From positions 1 through 14,710 of the forward strand of contig JAGAHK010000336.1 in the NCBI GenBank assembly GCA_017627115.1: DNA of 14,710 nt, given 5' to 3'. Each line of letters opens with the position of its first letter. Position 1 is the stretch's first letter. Below the pieces are notes generated by a model that did not search any database, was not told the DNA's origin, and was given only the letters and a program-made list of their open reading frames with translations. Below, in pieces: positions 6,246 to 13,991 of the stretch. Source of the stretch: Bacillota bacterium. GTDB lineage: Bacteria; Bacillota; Clostridia; Lachnospirales; CAG-274. A program made the translations under genes and the position numbers.

Positions 6246-8351
6246 TTATTCTTCTGCCGCTATCTCTAAGATGTTTATCACATCTATCAGATCTATTATA
6301 TCATTGTCATACCGATCCGCATTTTCCTGCTGTGCGGCGGTAAACTCGGTCAGACCGTTTATGTATTTCATTACAATTGCGGCATCGACATCGCTTATTT
6401 CCATATCGAAGTTCACATCACCCGGTGGAAAATCATAATTTCTTACTTCTATGACAGTGCCGATCAGATAGCTGCTTTTGCCCCACTCGGGAGCAACATA
6501 GTCCACCAGTACGGGTTCAAAATGCGAGTCGCCGGCGGGTTTTAACGGGAAAGCTCTTTCCATATTTTTTATTGCATCAGTCGGAACATACGTAACGTTA
6601 TCATTCGTGGAAAACGGAACATAATGTATCTGCCCGTCGGTCACTGTGCAGCTGTAAAAGTTAACAGCCTCATTGACATCGGTATATGTTATATATGCAC
6701 CGTAGAAATCCCCGTTCCTTATGGAAGTTTCGCAGTCTTGTATATTTATTTCTATATAGGCCTCACTGCCAAGTGCCTTATATATTCCGCCGTTTATATT
6801 CAGTTTAGAATTGTTTGCATGGGGAGCATCCGCATTTATTACAGTATGCGTGCCTTTTTCGCTTTCGTAAATATAGCTGCCGCCGTTTATTGTAAACTCG
6901 CTGTTTGATTCGGAAGGCTTGTAGTTAAACATTGTGACCTTACTGCCGTTATTGGAAGTTGTTTTGTCACATATACATCCGCCCGTTTTGCTGTCGCCTA
7001 TTGTCAGTTTTCCGCTTGTTATGCGGAATATACTTGTTTCTTCGGTAACGGGCATATCAACGGTTATACTGTGACCCGAAAGGTCAAGGTAATAGTCTGC
7101 ATATCCCGTTTTTTCAACTGTCTTAAAACCGGAAGAGCCTGTGCTTATATCCGCGCCAAGCTTAAAATATACCACTGCCAGCCTGTTATCATATTTTGGG
7201 AATAAGGTATACAGCTGTTTATAATCATATATTATGAAAGGATCGCTTTCCGTGCCGCTGCCGCCGTATTCGCCTATTTTTATGTAGGTGTTTTTCCCGG
7301 TATTATTGATGACAGTATCCGAATTTGAATTGCTTACTTTTACAGTGGGTGCATTTATGTTTGCCCAGCCGTTATATCCAAGGGGCAGACTCATATTTTG
7401 CGTTACATTGCCGAAGTTTTCGCCGAGGGTAAGTTTTGTCAGAGATTCACAAAAAGAAAACATATCATATTTTTTTGCGTCATTTCCGACATTAAAACCG
7501 CTAAGATCCAGTGTTTCCACACTCTTACAATGTTCAAACATTTCGCTCATATCGATCAATTTATCGGTGTTGAAATTGCCGAGATCAATTACCTTTGCTG
7601 ATTTGCAGTTTCTGAACATACCGTTTGTATCGGTAAGAATACTTGCATTTGATGCAGACAGGTCGATAGTTTCAAGTGATTCACAGCCCGAAAACATCGA
7701 AGATGCACTTTTGACTTTGGACATATCAAAGTTTGAAAGATTCAAATACTCAAGTTTGGCACAGCTGCCAAACATTGCGTTCATGTTTTCAACGTTAGAT
7801 GTGTTGAATAAAGCAGCATTTACATATTGCAGAGTGTTGCAGTTATTAAACATAAAACTCATATCCGTAACTTTGCTTGTATTTATTTTTCCAAATGTTA
7901 TTGTTTTCAGCTTATAACAATTTCCAAACATACTGCGAATGATACTCAAATCATCCGAATTAAAATCGCAAAGAGTTACGGAAACAAGGTTTTTGCATCC
8001 GTAAAACATTTCATCTGTTCTTATTACATTTGAACCGTCTGCTTTTGAAAGGTCAATGCTTGTTATATTTGTAAGATCTTCAAAAAGCTTTGCGCAGTGC
8101 TCCGGCAGTACCGAGCCCGATTTTGCTTCTATCTTTTTTATATGGGACCAGTCTGTCGACGGATCTTTGAGAGTATATAGATCTTCCTCAGTAATGTTGT
8201 CTGTAAGATATACCGTATCAAGACTTTCGTCTGTCACGATAGCGGCCGATACACTTGATGCAAAACCCGCTTCGCCATTACCCTCCGCAGGTGCAAATGC
8301 AATAATAAACGCCGCAAACACCGCCGCTGTCAAGATACTTGTTATTTTCAT
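6246..8351 (-). CDS. Secreted BspA/DUF285-repeat protein with C-terminal dockerin
   Basis: A 701-residue exported protein. The signal peptide MKITSILTAAVFAAFIIAFA probably ends near residue 20-36. Residues about 98-322 hold eight BspA/DUF285-type leucine-rich repeats whose MFxxC core recurs at 115, 141, 167, 193, 219, 245, 271 and 297, an exact 26-residue period. Residues about 365-620 form a beta-rich part with parallel-beta-helix character (SGKLTIGDS, INGGSYIYE, INGGIYKAL). Residues 642-701 are a type I dockerin: the first calcium loop is standard (D-x-N-x-D ... D), the second has Tyr instead of Asn at position 3. Known: BspA-like repeats mediate binding to host or substrate. Inferred: a non-enzymatic adhesin or binding module docked to a scaffold, like the gene at 62-2947. 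The start is supported by AAGGGGG upstream. Confidence 0.9.
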   Translation of the reverse strand: MKITSILTAAVFAAFIIAFAPAEGNGEAGFASSVSAAIVTDESLDTVYLTDNITEEDLYTLKDPSTDWSHIKKIEAKSGSVLPEHCAKLFEDLTNITSIDLSKADGSNVIRTDEMFYGCKNLVSVTLCDFNSDDLSIIRSMFGNCYKLKTITFGKINTSKVTDMSFMFNNCNTLQYVNAALFNTSNVENMNAMFGSCAKLEYLNLSNFDMSKVKSASSMFSGCESLETIDLSASNASILTDTNGMFRNCKSAKVIDLGNFNTDKLIDMSEMFEHCKSVETLDLSGFNVGNDAKKYDMFSFCESLTKLTLGENFGNVTQNMSLPLGYNGWANINAPTVKVSNSNSDTVINNTGKNTYIKIGEYGGSGTESDPFIIYDYKQLYTLFPKYDNRLAVVYFKLGADISTGSSGFKTVEKTGYADYYLDLSGHSITVDMPVTEETSIFRITSGKLTIGDSKTGGCICDKTTSNNGSKVTMFNYKPSESNSEFTINGGSYIYESEKGTHTVINADAPHANNSKLNINGGIYKALGSEAYIEINIQDCETSIRNGDFYGAYITYTDVNEAVNFYSCTVTDGQIHYVPFSTNDNVTYVPTDAIKNMERAFPLKPAGDSHFEPVLVDYVAPEWGKSSYLIGTVIEVRNYDFPPGDVNFDMEISDVDAAIVMKYINGLTEFTAAQQENADRYDNDIIDLIDVINILEIAAEE
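7386..8060 (-). repeat. Eight 26-residue leucine-rich repeats (78-bp period)
   Basis: Cores MFYGC, MFGNC, MFNNC, MFGSC, MFSGC, MFRNC, MFEHC and MFSFC are spaced exactly 26 residues apart, with no insertion or deletion across all eight. The consensus is roughly LxxIDLSxFNTSxVxxMxxMFxxCxx. The DNA copies have diverged, so the array is old, but the register is kept. Confidence 0.85.
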
Positions 8352-8455
8352 AAGATCGCCCCCTTGATGTTTTTTTGACCATATTAAACAGTCGTTAAAA
8401 TCCTTTTTAACCGCCGCATAGTCTTGTTTCCTTAACTATACAATTATCCATTATA

Positions 8456-8484
8456 ATTATATCAAATATTTGTTAAAGTGTCAA
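8456..8484 (-). promoter_or_regulatory. Sigma-A promoter of the BspA-dockerin gene
   Basis: On the minus strand TTGACA (8479-8484), a 17-base spacer and TATAAT (8456-8461) match the consensus exactly. The 5' leader is about 100 bases long and contains an inverted repeat GTTAAAA / TTTTAAC (8394-8411). Half of the -35 box comes from the 25-bp repeat described next. The perfect match resembles the promoter of the other dockerin gene. Confidence 0.82.
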
Positions 8485-8531
8485 TGATTGGTTACACACG
8501 GAAACACAATGATTGGTTACACACGGAAACA
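8482..8531. repeat. Perfect 25-bp direct tandem repeat, two copies
   Basis: Units at 8482-8506 and 8507-8531 are identical, beginning CAATGATTGGTTACAC and ending CGGAAACA. They lie between the end of the three-gene island and the BspA-dockerin promoter, and the first three bases overlap the -35 hexamer. No ORF is credible here. They could be an activator site, a slippage duplication, or a scar at the edge of a transferred segment. No third copy was seen in the window. Confidence 0.9.
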
Positions 8532-8566
8532 GCATTTACTTTTTCGGAAAACGGCCGCTGTATGAC

Positions 8567-9475
8567 TCACATCACTATATGAACATAATTGATCCCATCA
8601 AAATAACTGTGCGAGCAACGGAGCGAGCGGTACAATATGAGCTTCAGCCCAATCAACTCTTCGCCGCGGCTCTTCTTATCAGCCTTGAAGGGATTGACCT
8701 TGATCCCGGGATACTCGAAATCTATGGAGACGCTGTTATGAAAGTTGACGTTCACACTGGCGACCAGTTGCGGGTTCCCCTCCCTCAACCTGAGATAGAC
8801 CTCTTCAATGCAATTCTGTACGCCCAAAAGTTCGCTTATCTTCACTCCACGCATCTTGGCGTAATCCTCCAGCTCTTCATTAAAGATGCTGAGACTGGAA
8901 GAATCTTCGGAAAGAGAGCCCCTGAAGTAACCACTCTCTCCGACCCAGTGCGGTCTTATCGGCTTGACACTGATTATGCTGGTAAGCAGGATCAGGATTG
9001 GTATCCCGACCACTATCCCCATCACGAAGTACGCGGCGAAATTAGGCATAAATCTATGATCCGGCAGAATAGTCATCCCAAACAGTCCTGCCGCTGCTGA
9101 CAAGATAAAAAGGCTTAGGATATAGTGCAGGTACTCTTTCGGGGTCTTAAGGAACACTTCCACGCTCTCCTTTTTTATATACCACAGATACCAGAGTCCC
9201 AAACCCACGATGACCGATGCAAGGCACTCATAGAAGGTATAGATTGACAATTGCCCCATACAGAACGCTGCGGCTATGCAGCCAATGCAGCAGCCGACCA
9301 CTCCATAGGGGCCGAATATCAGTCCAAAGATGGCTGCAAGGGAATTCTTTATCCCTATGCTGTCGCCGAATCTAAGGAATTGCGTGAGCCTCACCGAAAA
9401 ATCCAGGGCAAAATATGAGAAGGCACACCCTGTTATTATTCTTGCGTATCTTCTGATCAATTTCTTATCATGCAT
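8567..9475 (-). CDS. Polytopic membrane protein with degenerate anti-sigma-type HATPase domain
   Basis: A 302-residue protein. Residues about 1-170 contain roughly five membrane segments, including SIGIKNSLAAIFGLIFGPYG, a small-residue pattern reminiscent of ECF-transporter S-components and similar sensor domains. Residues about 205-302 resemble the serine-kinase/anti-sigma ATPase fold (HATPase_c_2). The N-box counterpart is NCIEEVYLRLREG (221-233), the D-box counterpart EYPGIKVNPFKAD (254-266), and the last box GLKLILYRSL (276-285) followed by SYFDGINYVHI. The N-box asparagine that binds magnesium is absent, so ATP binding is doubtful. It overlaps the transporter gene by eight bases, with AAAGGA as ribosome site. 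Inferred: a membrane sensor that passes its signal through protein contacts. It is last in the three-gene operon; no clear terminator follows. Confidence 0.72.
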   Translation of the reverse strand: MHDKKLIRRYARIITGCAFSYFALDFSVRLTQFLRFGDSIGIKNSLAAIFGLIFGPYGVVGCCIGCIAAAFCMGQLSIYTFYECLASVIVGLGLWYLWYIKKESVEVFLKTPKEYLHYILSLFILSAAAGLFGMTILPDHRFMPNFAAYFVMGIVVGIPILILLTSIISVKPIRPHWVGESGYFRGSLSEDSSSLSIFNEELEDYAKMRGVKISELLGVQNCIEEVYLRLREGNPQLVASVNVNFHNSVSIDFEYPGIKVNPFKADKKSRGEELIGLKLILYRSLRCSHSYFDGINYVHIVM

Positions 9476-10382
9476 GTTTGATTTTTTCCTTTACAAAATC
9501 ACAAAAATTAGCATCGGATATTAGGATGCCCATCACCAGGAGCGCGCCACCGAAAAACTTCATAAGTGTGGCTTCCTCCCTTTCGGTCCCGAAAATAGCT
9601 GCGAGGACAGGGGACATCAGCATCGTCATCAATATTTCGGTAGAAAATATCAGGGAGGTGCTAAAAGCGCTCACATATCTTTGGGCATAAACCTGCACGA
9701 TGCCATAGAGACCGCGGATAAAAAGGCTTATGAACAGGACGCTTCCCCAGAATGCGGAATCTGTGGGTATGGCCAACGTGGACTTTTCCATAGCCGATTG
9801 GATAACCCATGTAGCCGCCGAGAAAAGAAAGTTGAAAAACAGCTGTCCCATCGCAAGAATAGCCGGATTTGACTTTGATGTGAGTCTATCTGTTGTGAGT
9901 ATATAGACCGCAAAGAACAGATCCGCTATTCCAAGATAGAAAATATACAAACTTGCGAGCAACCTGATGTTCAGTCCCATAAACATAAATAGCCCAAGCA
10001 GCGCTACCGGGATTGCCGCCAAAACGTTCTTTTTAGGCTTCATCTTGAACAAGATGAGATTCAGAAGCGGGATGAACATAAAATTGGATGAGAGCACGCA
10101 TGCGCTCACCGTAGCGTCCACCTTGGTCGTCCCCAACAGCATAAATATATTGTAGGCGAAGAGCTCCAACGAGAGTAGAAAGCTCTGAAATATCTGGGCC
10201 TTATCCAATCTTAATAGTTCTCCGAAAAAGACCATAAACACCAACACAAAGCCTATTCCATTCGTTATCGTCAGATAGGCAAAATGGGAAATCGTGTCGG
10301 GTATGTTCTTCAGGAATACATATTGTATAGCAGCAAAGAAAGTGATGATAAACAGTGACACATTGGCTTCAAATTTACTCAT
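9468..10382 (-). CDS. DMT superfamily (EamA-type) transporter
   Basis: A 304-residue integral membrane protein with about ten hydrophobic segments in two related halves, the usual EamA/DMT layout and length. The frame is open to 10418, but the start at 10382 (MSKFEANVSLF) has GAGGGAG directly upstream and is preferred; it overlaps the stop of the DUF2156 gene by eight bases. Known: the family exports amino acids, nucleosides, or other small metabolites, and the substrate cannot be read from sequence. It lies between a predicted tRNA-dependent or acyl-transferase-like protein and a membrane signalling protein, so export of a product made by the first gene is one possibility; this is inference. 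Confidence 0.85.
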   Translation of the reverse strand: MSKFEANVSLFIITFFAAIQYVFLKNIPDTISHFAYLTITNGIGFVLVFMVFFGELLRLDKAQIFQSFLLSLELFAYNIFMLLGTTKVDATVSACVLSSNFMFIPLLNLILFKMKPKKNVLAAIPVALLGLFMFMGLNIRLLASLYIFYLGIADLFFAVYILTTDRLTSKSNPAILAMGQLFFNFLFSAATWVIQSAMEKSTLAIPTDSAFWGSVLFISLFIRGLYGIVQVYAQRYVSAFSTSLIFSTEILMTMLMSPVLAAIFGTEREEATLMKFFGGALLVMGILISDANFCDFVKEKIKHA

Positions 10383-11301
10383 AGTTCTCCCTCGCAATGT
10401 ATTTTTCCATAAGGACATCAGGATGATAGTCCATTTTCATCTGCCTTAAGCCGGTATCGCCCAAATCCTCTTCCCAGTTGAAGCACCGGAACCTTCGAGC
10501 GCACGATTCGGGCAGTTTTCTATTCAAAGCCCTGTATATATGATCGACCTTCCTGTCACCCTTCCCGACAAGTACATCGAAGCATTCGTCCGAAAGTGCG
10601 GCTCCATATGCATACCCGACAATATTCCCGTCTATGCGGATGATTATCCCGGAAAGAGCGAGATTTGTAAATTCGCCGATTTCCCTCTGAATTGCCTCGT
10701 TCTCCTCCATTAGTTCCGGAGCGTCCCCTTCCTGCATCCTCTCAAACATCCATGAACTCTGAAAATCCAGTATTTCCGGCAGAAGACGCTCATTTATATG
10801 CTCAACCCTAATCCTGCCCTCGTACTTTCGCTGAAAAGAATTATACTGATAACGCTTTTTGGCCATAGCCACGCCGCTTAATTTCACCAGTTTGTCCCTT
10901 GAATAAACATACTCTGAAAAATCCCGGGAATAGGTAAATTTGAAGCGTCCGGGCATAGCTTTCTCCATCCGCTCCCGGGCTTTTGCGGTGACAGTCTCAA
11001 AGACCGCTCTCTTCCCCTCAGAAGCCGCATCTGCAAGCACGTTTTCCAAAGCCTTAGCAAAGCCCCTCTTGTCATTGGGATTCCCCAGCGGACAGAGATA
11101 GACCTTCTCCCCGGTGCGCTTCAAGTGCGTGCGGCAAAGATAGAGCCATCCATCTTTTTCAAAGAAAGAGTCACCATATTTCCCAAAATGGCCATACATT
11201 GAAACAAAGGAATGTTGGCATGAATTCTCCCCATACCTAATGGAATAGGAGTCAATCAGCGGTTTGTCTGAAATCTCTACGGGCTTAAAATCCCAATTCA
11301 T
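10375..11301 (-). CDS. DUF2156 protein, MprF C-terminal (LPG synthase catalytic-like) family
   Basis: A 308-residue soluble protein of two acetyltransferase-like halves, matching the PF09924/DUF2156 pattern: MNWDFKPVEISDKPLIDSY at the start, a central LSGVAMAKKRYQYNSFQRKY (lysine/arginine-rich strand before the second half), and NWEEDLGDTGLRQMKMDYHP near residue 280. Known: the fold is shared with the C-terminal domain of MprF, which moves aminoacyl groups from tRNA to phosphatidylglycerol; stand-alone members lack the flippase and most have no proven substrate. The start follows GGAGGT at 7 bases. It is first of three overlapping genes, 62 bases after the stop of the GGDEF-EAL gene. A partial hand count of its glycine codons gives GGG as the commonest, unlike the GGC-rich genes to its left, suggesting transfer. 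Confidence 0.85.
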   Translation of the reverse strand: MNWDFKPVEISDKPLIDSYSIRYGENSCQHSFVSMYGHFGKYGDSFFEKDGWLYLCRTHLKRTGEKVYLCPLGNPNDKRGFAKALENVLADAASEGKRAVFETVTAKARERMEKAMPGRFKFTYSRDFSEYVYSRDKLVKLSGVAMAKKRYQYNSFQRKYEGRIRVEHINERLLPEILDFQSSWMFERMQEGDAPELMEENEAIQREIGEFTNLALSGIIIRIDGNIVGYAYGAALSDECFDVLVGKGDRKVDHIYRALNRKLPESCARRFRCFNWEEDLGDTGLRQMKMDYHPDVLMEKYIARENYE

Positions 11302-11331
11302 AACGCAGACCTCCGTACATCTTCTGATAAT

Positions 11332-11362
11332 AGGACCATACAGGGGGCGGTCCTGTGTATGG
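11332..11362. promoter_or_regulatory. Two mutually exclusive hairpins between the EAL gene and the island operon
   Basis: AGGACC (11332-11337) pairs with GGTCCT (11349-11354), and CCATAC (11336-11341) pairs with GTATGG (11357-11362). The two share bases 11336-11337 and cannot form together. Neither is followed by a proper T-run, so termination looks weak and the island operon may be partly read through from the upstream gene. A lone -10-like TATTAT on the minus strand (11327-11332) has no matching -35. Confidence 0.4.
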
Positions 11363-11363
11363 C

Positions 11364-13991
11364 TTATATTTTCCGATCGTTAAGTATTGAAAGATACATA
11401 CTGTGGTCATCGCAGGTGTAAAGCAGATATACCTTGTTTGCGGCATCTGCCGTGCCGTTTACGGTATCTGCGCCGTGGAGTATGTATTCCACATCGCTTT
11501 TTGCGGTGCAGTGGAAGCTTTCAAGGTGTTTTTGTATTTTTTCGGTGTCGTTTTTGTTAAAACCGAGTTTTTGCAGATAGCTGTCGTTCGACTGTATCAG
11601 CGTGCAGCCCTCGGCGGTCTCTTTGTATATCGCGGCAGGCGCGTCTATGCTTTCAAGAAAGGTCTCGTTAAAGCTGTTTTTGTGCAGATGCAGTTCCTCT
11701 ATTTTTATCCTGTCGCTCTTTTTTGGCGGTTTGCCGACCTTTGTGACATCGCTTATAAGCGCCTCGTATTCGCTGACGGGCATGGGCTTGTAGAAATAAT
11801 AGCCCTGTGCATAGTTATCGCCCAATGAGAGCAGGCTGTTGCGCTGGCTTTCGGTCTCGACACCCTCGGTCACGACTATCATGCCTATCATATGTGCCAT
11901 ACTTATGACGGACTCCACAATGCTTATTGCCTTTTGGTCGCTGTCGGAGCGGCGCATGAACATAACATCGGTCTTGAGTACATCAAGCTGCATTGTGTGC
12001 AGCATACTCAAAGACGAGGAGCCGCAGCCGAAATCGTCCATCAGTATCGAAAAGCCGGCATCGTGCAGGCGCGATACCGCTTCCATTATGCTGTCAAGGT
12101 TGTCGGTGAATGCCGTCTCGGTTATCTCAACGCCGATAAGTTCGGGGCTGATGCCGTATTTTTCGACAAGACCGATTATATATGCCGCAACGTCGGTGAA
12201 ATAAAAATCAACGCGCGATACGTTTATCGAGCAGGGCAGGGGTTCTATGCCGCGGTCTGTAAGACTGCGCTGCCATTTACACACTTCCTCCCAGATATAG
12301 CAGTCAAGTGAAAAGATATAGCCGCTGTTTTCCATTGCTTCGATAAAACGTCCCGGCGAGAGCAGCTGACCTTTATGCAGCCAGCGCACAAGTGCTTCGC
12401 CGCCTATTATCCTGCCTGTGCGCACATTGACCTTCGGCTGCACGTAAAAGATGAACTCGCCTTTGGGTATGGCTTTTTTTGCTTCTATAAGCAGAAGCTT
12501 GTTTTCGCGTATGTTTTTGAAATGTTCTTCATTGTAAAAATGTATATGCTCGGTATAACTGCCCCTTATCTCCGCAAGTGCCGTCAGCGCGCGGTCATAG
12601 AGCGTTACCGCACTGTCGCGCCTGTCGGTGGAAAGATAAACGCCAAGCACGGGCGAAAAACCGTCCACATATTCAAGATGTGAAAATTCATCCTTTAATA
12701 AAGGAAGAAGTTTTTCGGGGCTGTCGGCATCGGTGGGCAGAAGTACGCAGAAATTGTCGCCGCCGAAGTAGCCCGACACGCCTTTGCAGCGCTGTGCGAG
12801 AGCGCGTATGGACTCGGCAATGTTTTCAAGGAACAGCTTGCCCGCTTTTCTGCCGAAAATGTCATTGTAAAGCTTAAAGTAGTTTATATCCACAACAACG
12901 GCGGCGGCATTCTTGTCAAACAGACCCGAAAGCCATACGCTTGCCTTTTCAAAAAATTCGTCACCGTAATAAAGCGAGATATTCGCAAGCGAAAGCCCGA
13001 TATCTGCTATTTCGTAATGTTTGTGGACAGGTGTTGGTTCGGGCATCTCGTCTATTTCCTTTTTCGCCTCGTATGAGAGCAGGTTTGCGCTGCGTATGAG
13101 CGAGTCGCAGTCGTCACCGCATTTCTCCGCCCATTTTATGCCCGAAGCAACAAGAATGTCTTTTTGATGAAAAAGGTTTTTTGCAAGAGTCACGGTCTCC
13201 AGAAATGCGCCCTCGTCCGTGTCGCTGCAAAGCACGCAAAATTCATTCACCCCAACACGGAAAACACTGTCCTCGTCAAAAATACTTCTTAATATATGGC
13301 TCGTGTGCAGAAGCATCTGCTCGTCATCAAAATGCTCGGGGCGGCTGTCGCTGCGCTCCCAGCCTATCACATCGCAGTAAAAAATGCCTATGCTTTTGTT
13401 TCTGTCTATGCTTTCAAGATGCTCGTGCAGGCTCAGACGGTTGCCCGTGCCCGTCAGTACATCGGAATAACCCACCTTTTCAAGCTTGTGTACAAGGTGA
13501 TCGCTGTAGACAAGCGAGGAGAGGATATAGCGCATACCCGGCAGTATCTCGTCCGCATCGTCAAGTATGGTGCCTGCGGGGTTTTCAAGTATGAAAAAGC
13601 CCAGACTGCTGCCGTGAAAGGCGAGTTTCGACACAATGACCGAGTGTATGTCCTGTGCGTGCAGCATATCGTAAAGCGCAGGCTCGGCTGTCCGTATATC
13701 TTCAAGTTCGCGGATAATGATTATCTCGTCACGTTCAAGACGTTCACTCCAGCTGCCAAACTGCGCAAGAGAGATATTCTGCATAATATCGCGTTCGGCA
13801 AAAGTGCTTTCTCGGCACCATTCGTAGGTGTTGTCGCAGGTGCCCGAAGCATTGGTCTCAAATATGCTTATGCGGTCGCAGGTAAGCTCCCTGCCGAGAC
13901 AGTCGAGCAGGTCGGCAAGGCTTTTTCGTGTTGTGGTATGTGCAAAAGCGCGCTCAAATGCACGGTTGAGCGCTTTTATATTCTCGTTCAT
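11364..13991 (-). CDS. GAF-GGDEF-GGDEF-EAL-PAS protein, probable c-di-GMP phosphodiesterase
   Basis: An 875-residue cytoplasmic signalling protein without membrane segments. Domains in order: GAF (about 10-165); a first GGDEF with normal entry SDVLTGTGNRLSLHEHL (176-192) but RVGVNEF at 245-251 in place of the GGDEF signature; a second GGDEF with GGDNF at 410-414; EAL (about 500-745); a PAS-like tail (about 777-873). Both cyclase signatures lack the acidic residues needed for catalysis, so they probably sense GTP or serve structurally. The EAL domain keeps E532-A-L, N590, E622, D652-D653, K673, E709 and Q729, so c-di-GMP hydrolysis is expected. The start follows GGGAAGGGG. No strong promoter is visible; the palindromic element at 14051-14194 lies just upstream. 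Confidence 0.9.
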   Translation of the reverse strand: MNENIKALNRAFERAFAHTTTRKSLADLLDCLGRELTCDRISIFETNASGTCDNTYEWCRESTFAERDIMQNISLAQFGSWSERLERDEIIIIRELEDIRTAEPALYDMLHAQDIHSVIVSKLAFHGSSLGFFILENPAGTILDDADEILPGMRYILSSLVYSDHLVHKLEKVGYSDVLTGTGNRLSLHEHLESIDRNKSIGIFYCDVIGWERSDSRPEHFDDEQMLLHTSHILRSIFDEDSVFRVGVNEFCVLCSDTDEGAFLETVTLAKNLFHQKDILVASGIKWAEKCGDDCDSLIRSANLLSYEAKKEIDEMPEPTPVHKHYEIADIGLSLANISLYYGDEFFEKASVWLSGLFDKNAAAVVVDINYFKLYNDIFGRKAGKLFLENIAESIRALAQRCKGVSGYFGGDNFCVLLPTDADSPEKLLPLLKDEFSHLEYVDGFSPVLGVYLSTDRRDSAVTLYDRALTALAEIRGSYTEHIHFYNEEHFKNIRENKLLLIEAKKAIPKGEFIFYVQPKVNVRTGRIIGGEALVRWLHKGQLLSPGRFIEAMENSGYIFSLDCYIWEEVCKWQRSLTDRGIEPLPCSINVSRVDFYFTDVAAYIIGLVEKYGISPELIGVEITETAFTDNLDSIMEAVSRLHDAGFSILMDDFGCGSSSLSMLHTMQLDVLKTDVMFMRRSDSDQKAISIVESVISMAHMIGMIVVTEGVETESQRNSLLSLGDNYAQGYYFYKPMPVSEYEALISDVTKVGKPPKKSDRIKIEELHLHKNSFNETFLESIDAPAAIYKETAEGCTLIQSNDSYLQKLGFNKNDTEKIQKHLESFHCTAKSDVEYILHGADTVNGTADAANKVYLLYTCDDHSMYLSILNDRKI

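Noticed and set aside
8437..8461. Second OhrR box near the BspA-dockerin promoter
   Set aside because: TACAATTA followed by TAATTATA gives only loose symmetry in very AT-rich DNA and lacks the ATTGTA right arm.
8482..8531. CRISPR array at the 25-bp repeats
   Set aside because: Only two copies exist and they are directly adjacent with no spacer; no cas gene is nearby.
8513..9100. Plus-strand ORF of 195 codons over the 25-bp repeats and into the island
   Set aside because: It is antisense to the membrane-ATPase gene, has no ribosome binding site, and its translation shows no domain; the minus-strand frame has clear membrane segments and overlaps its neighbour.
10383..10418. Upstream ATG at 10418 for the DMT transporter
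   Set aside because: The extra residues (SLWKNTLRGRT) are atypical and no good ribosome site precedes them, while GAGGGAG precedes 10382.
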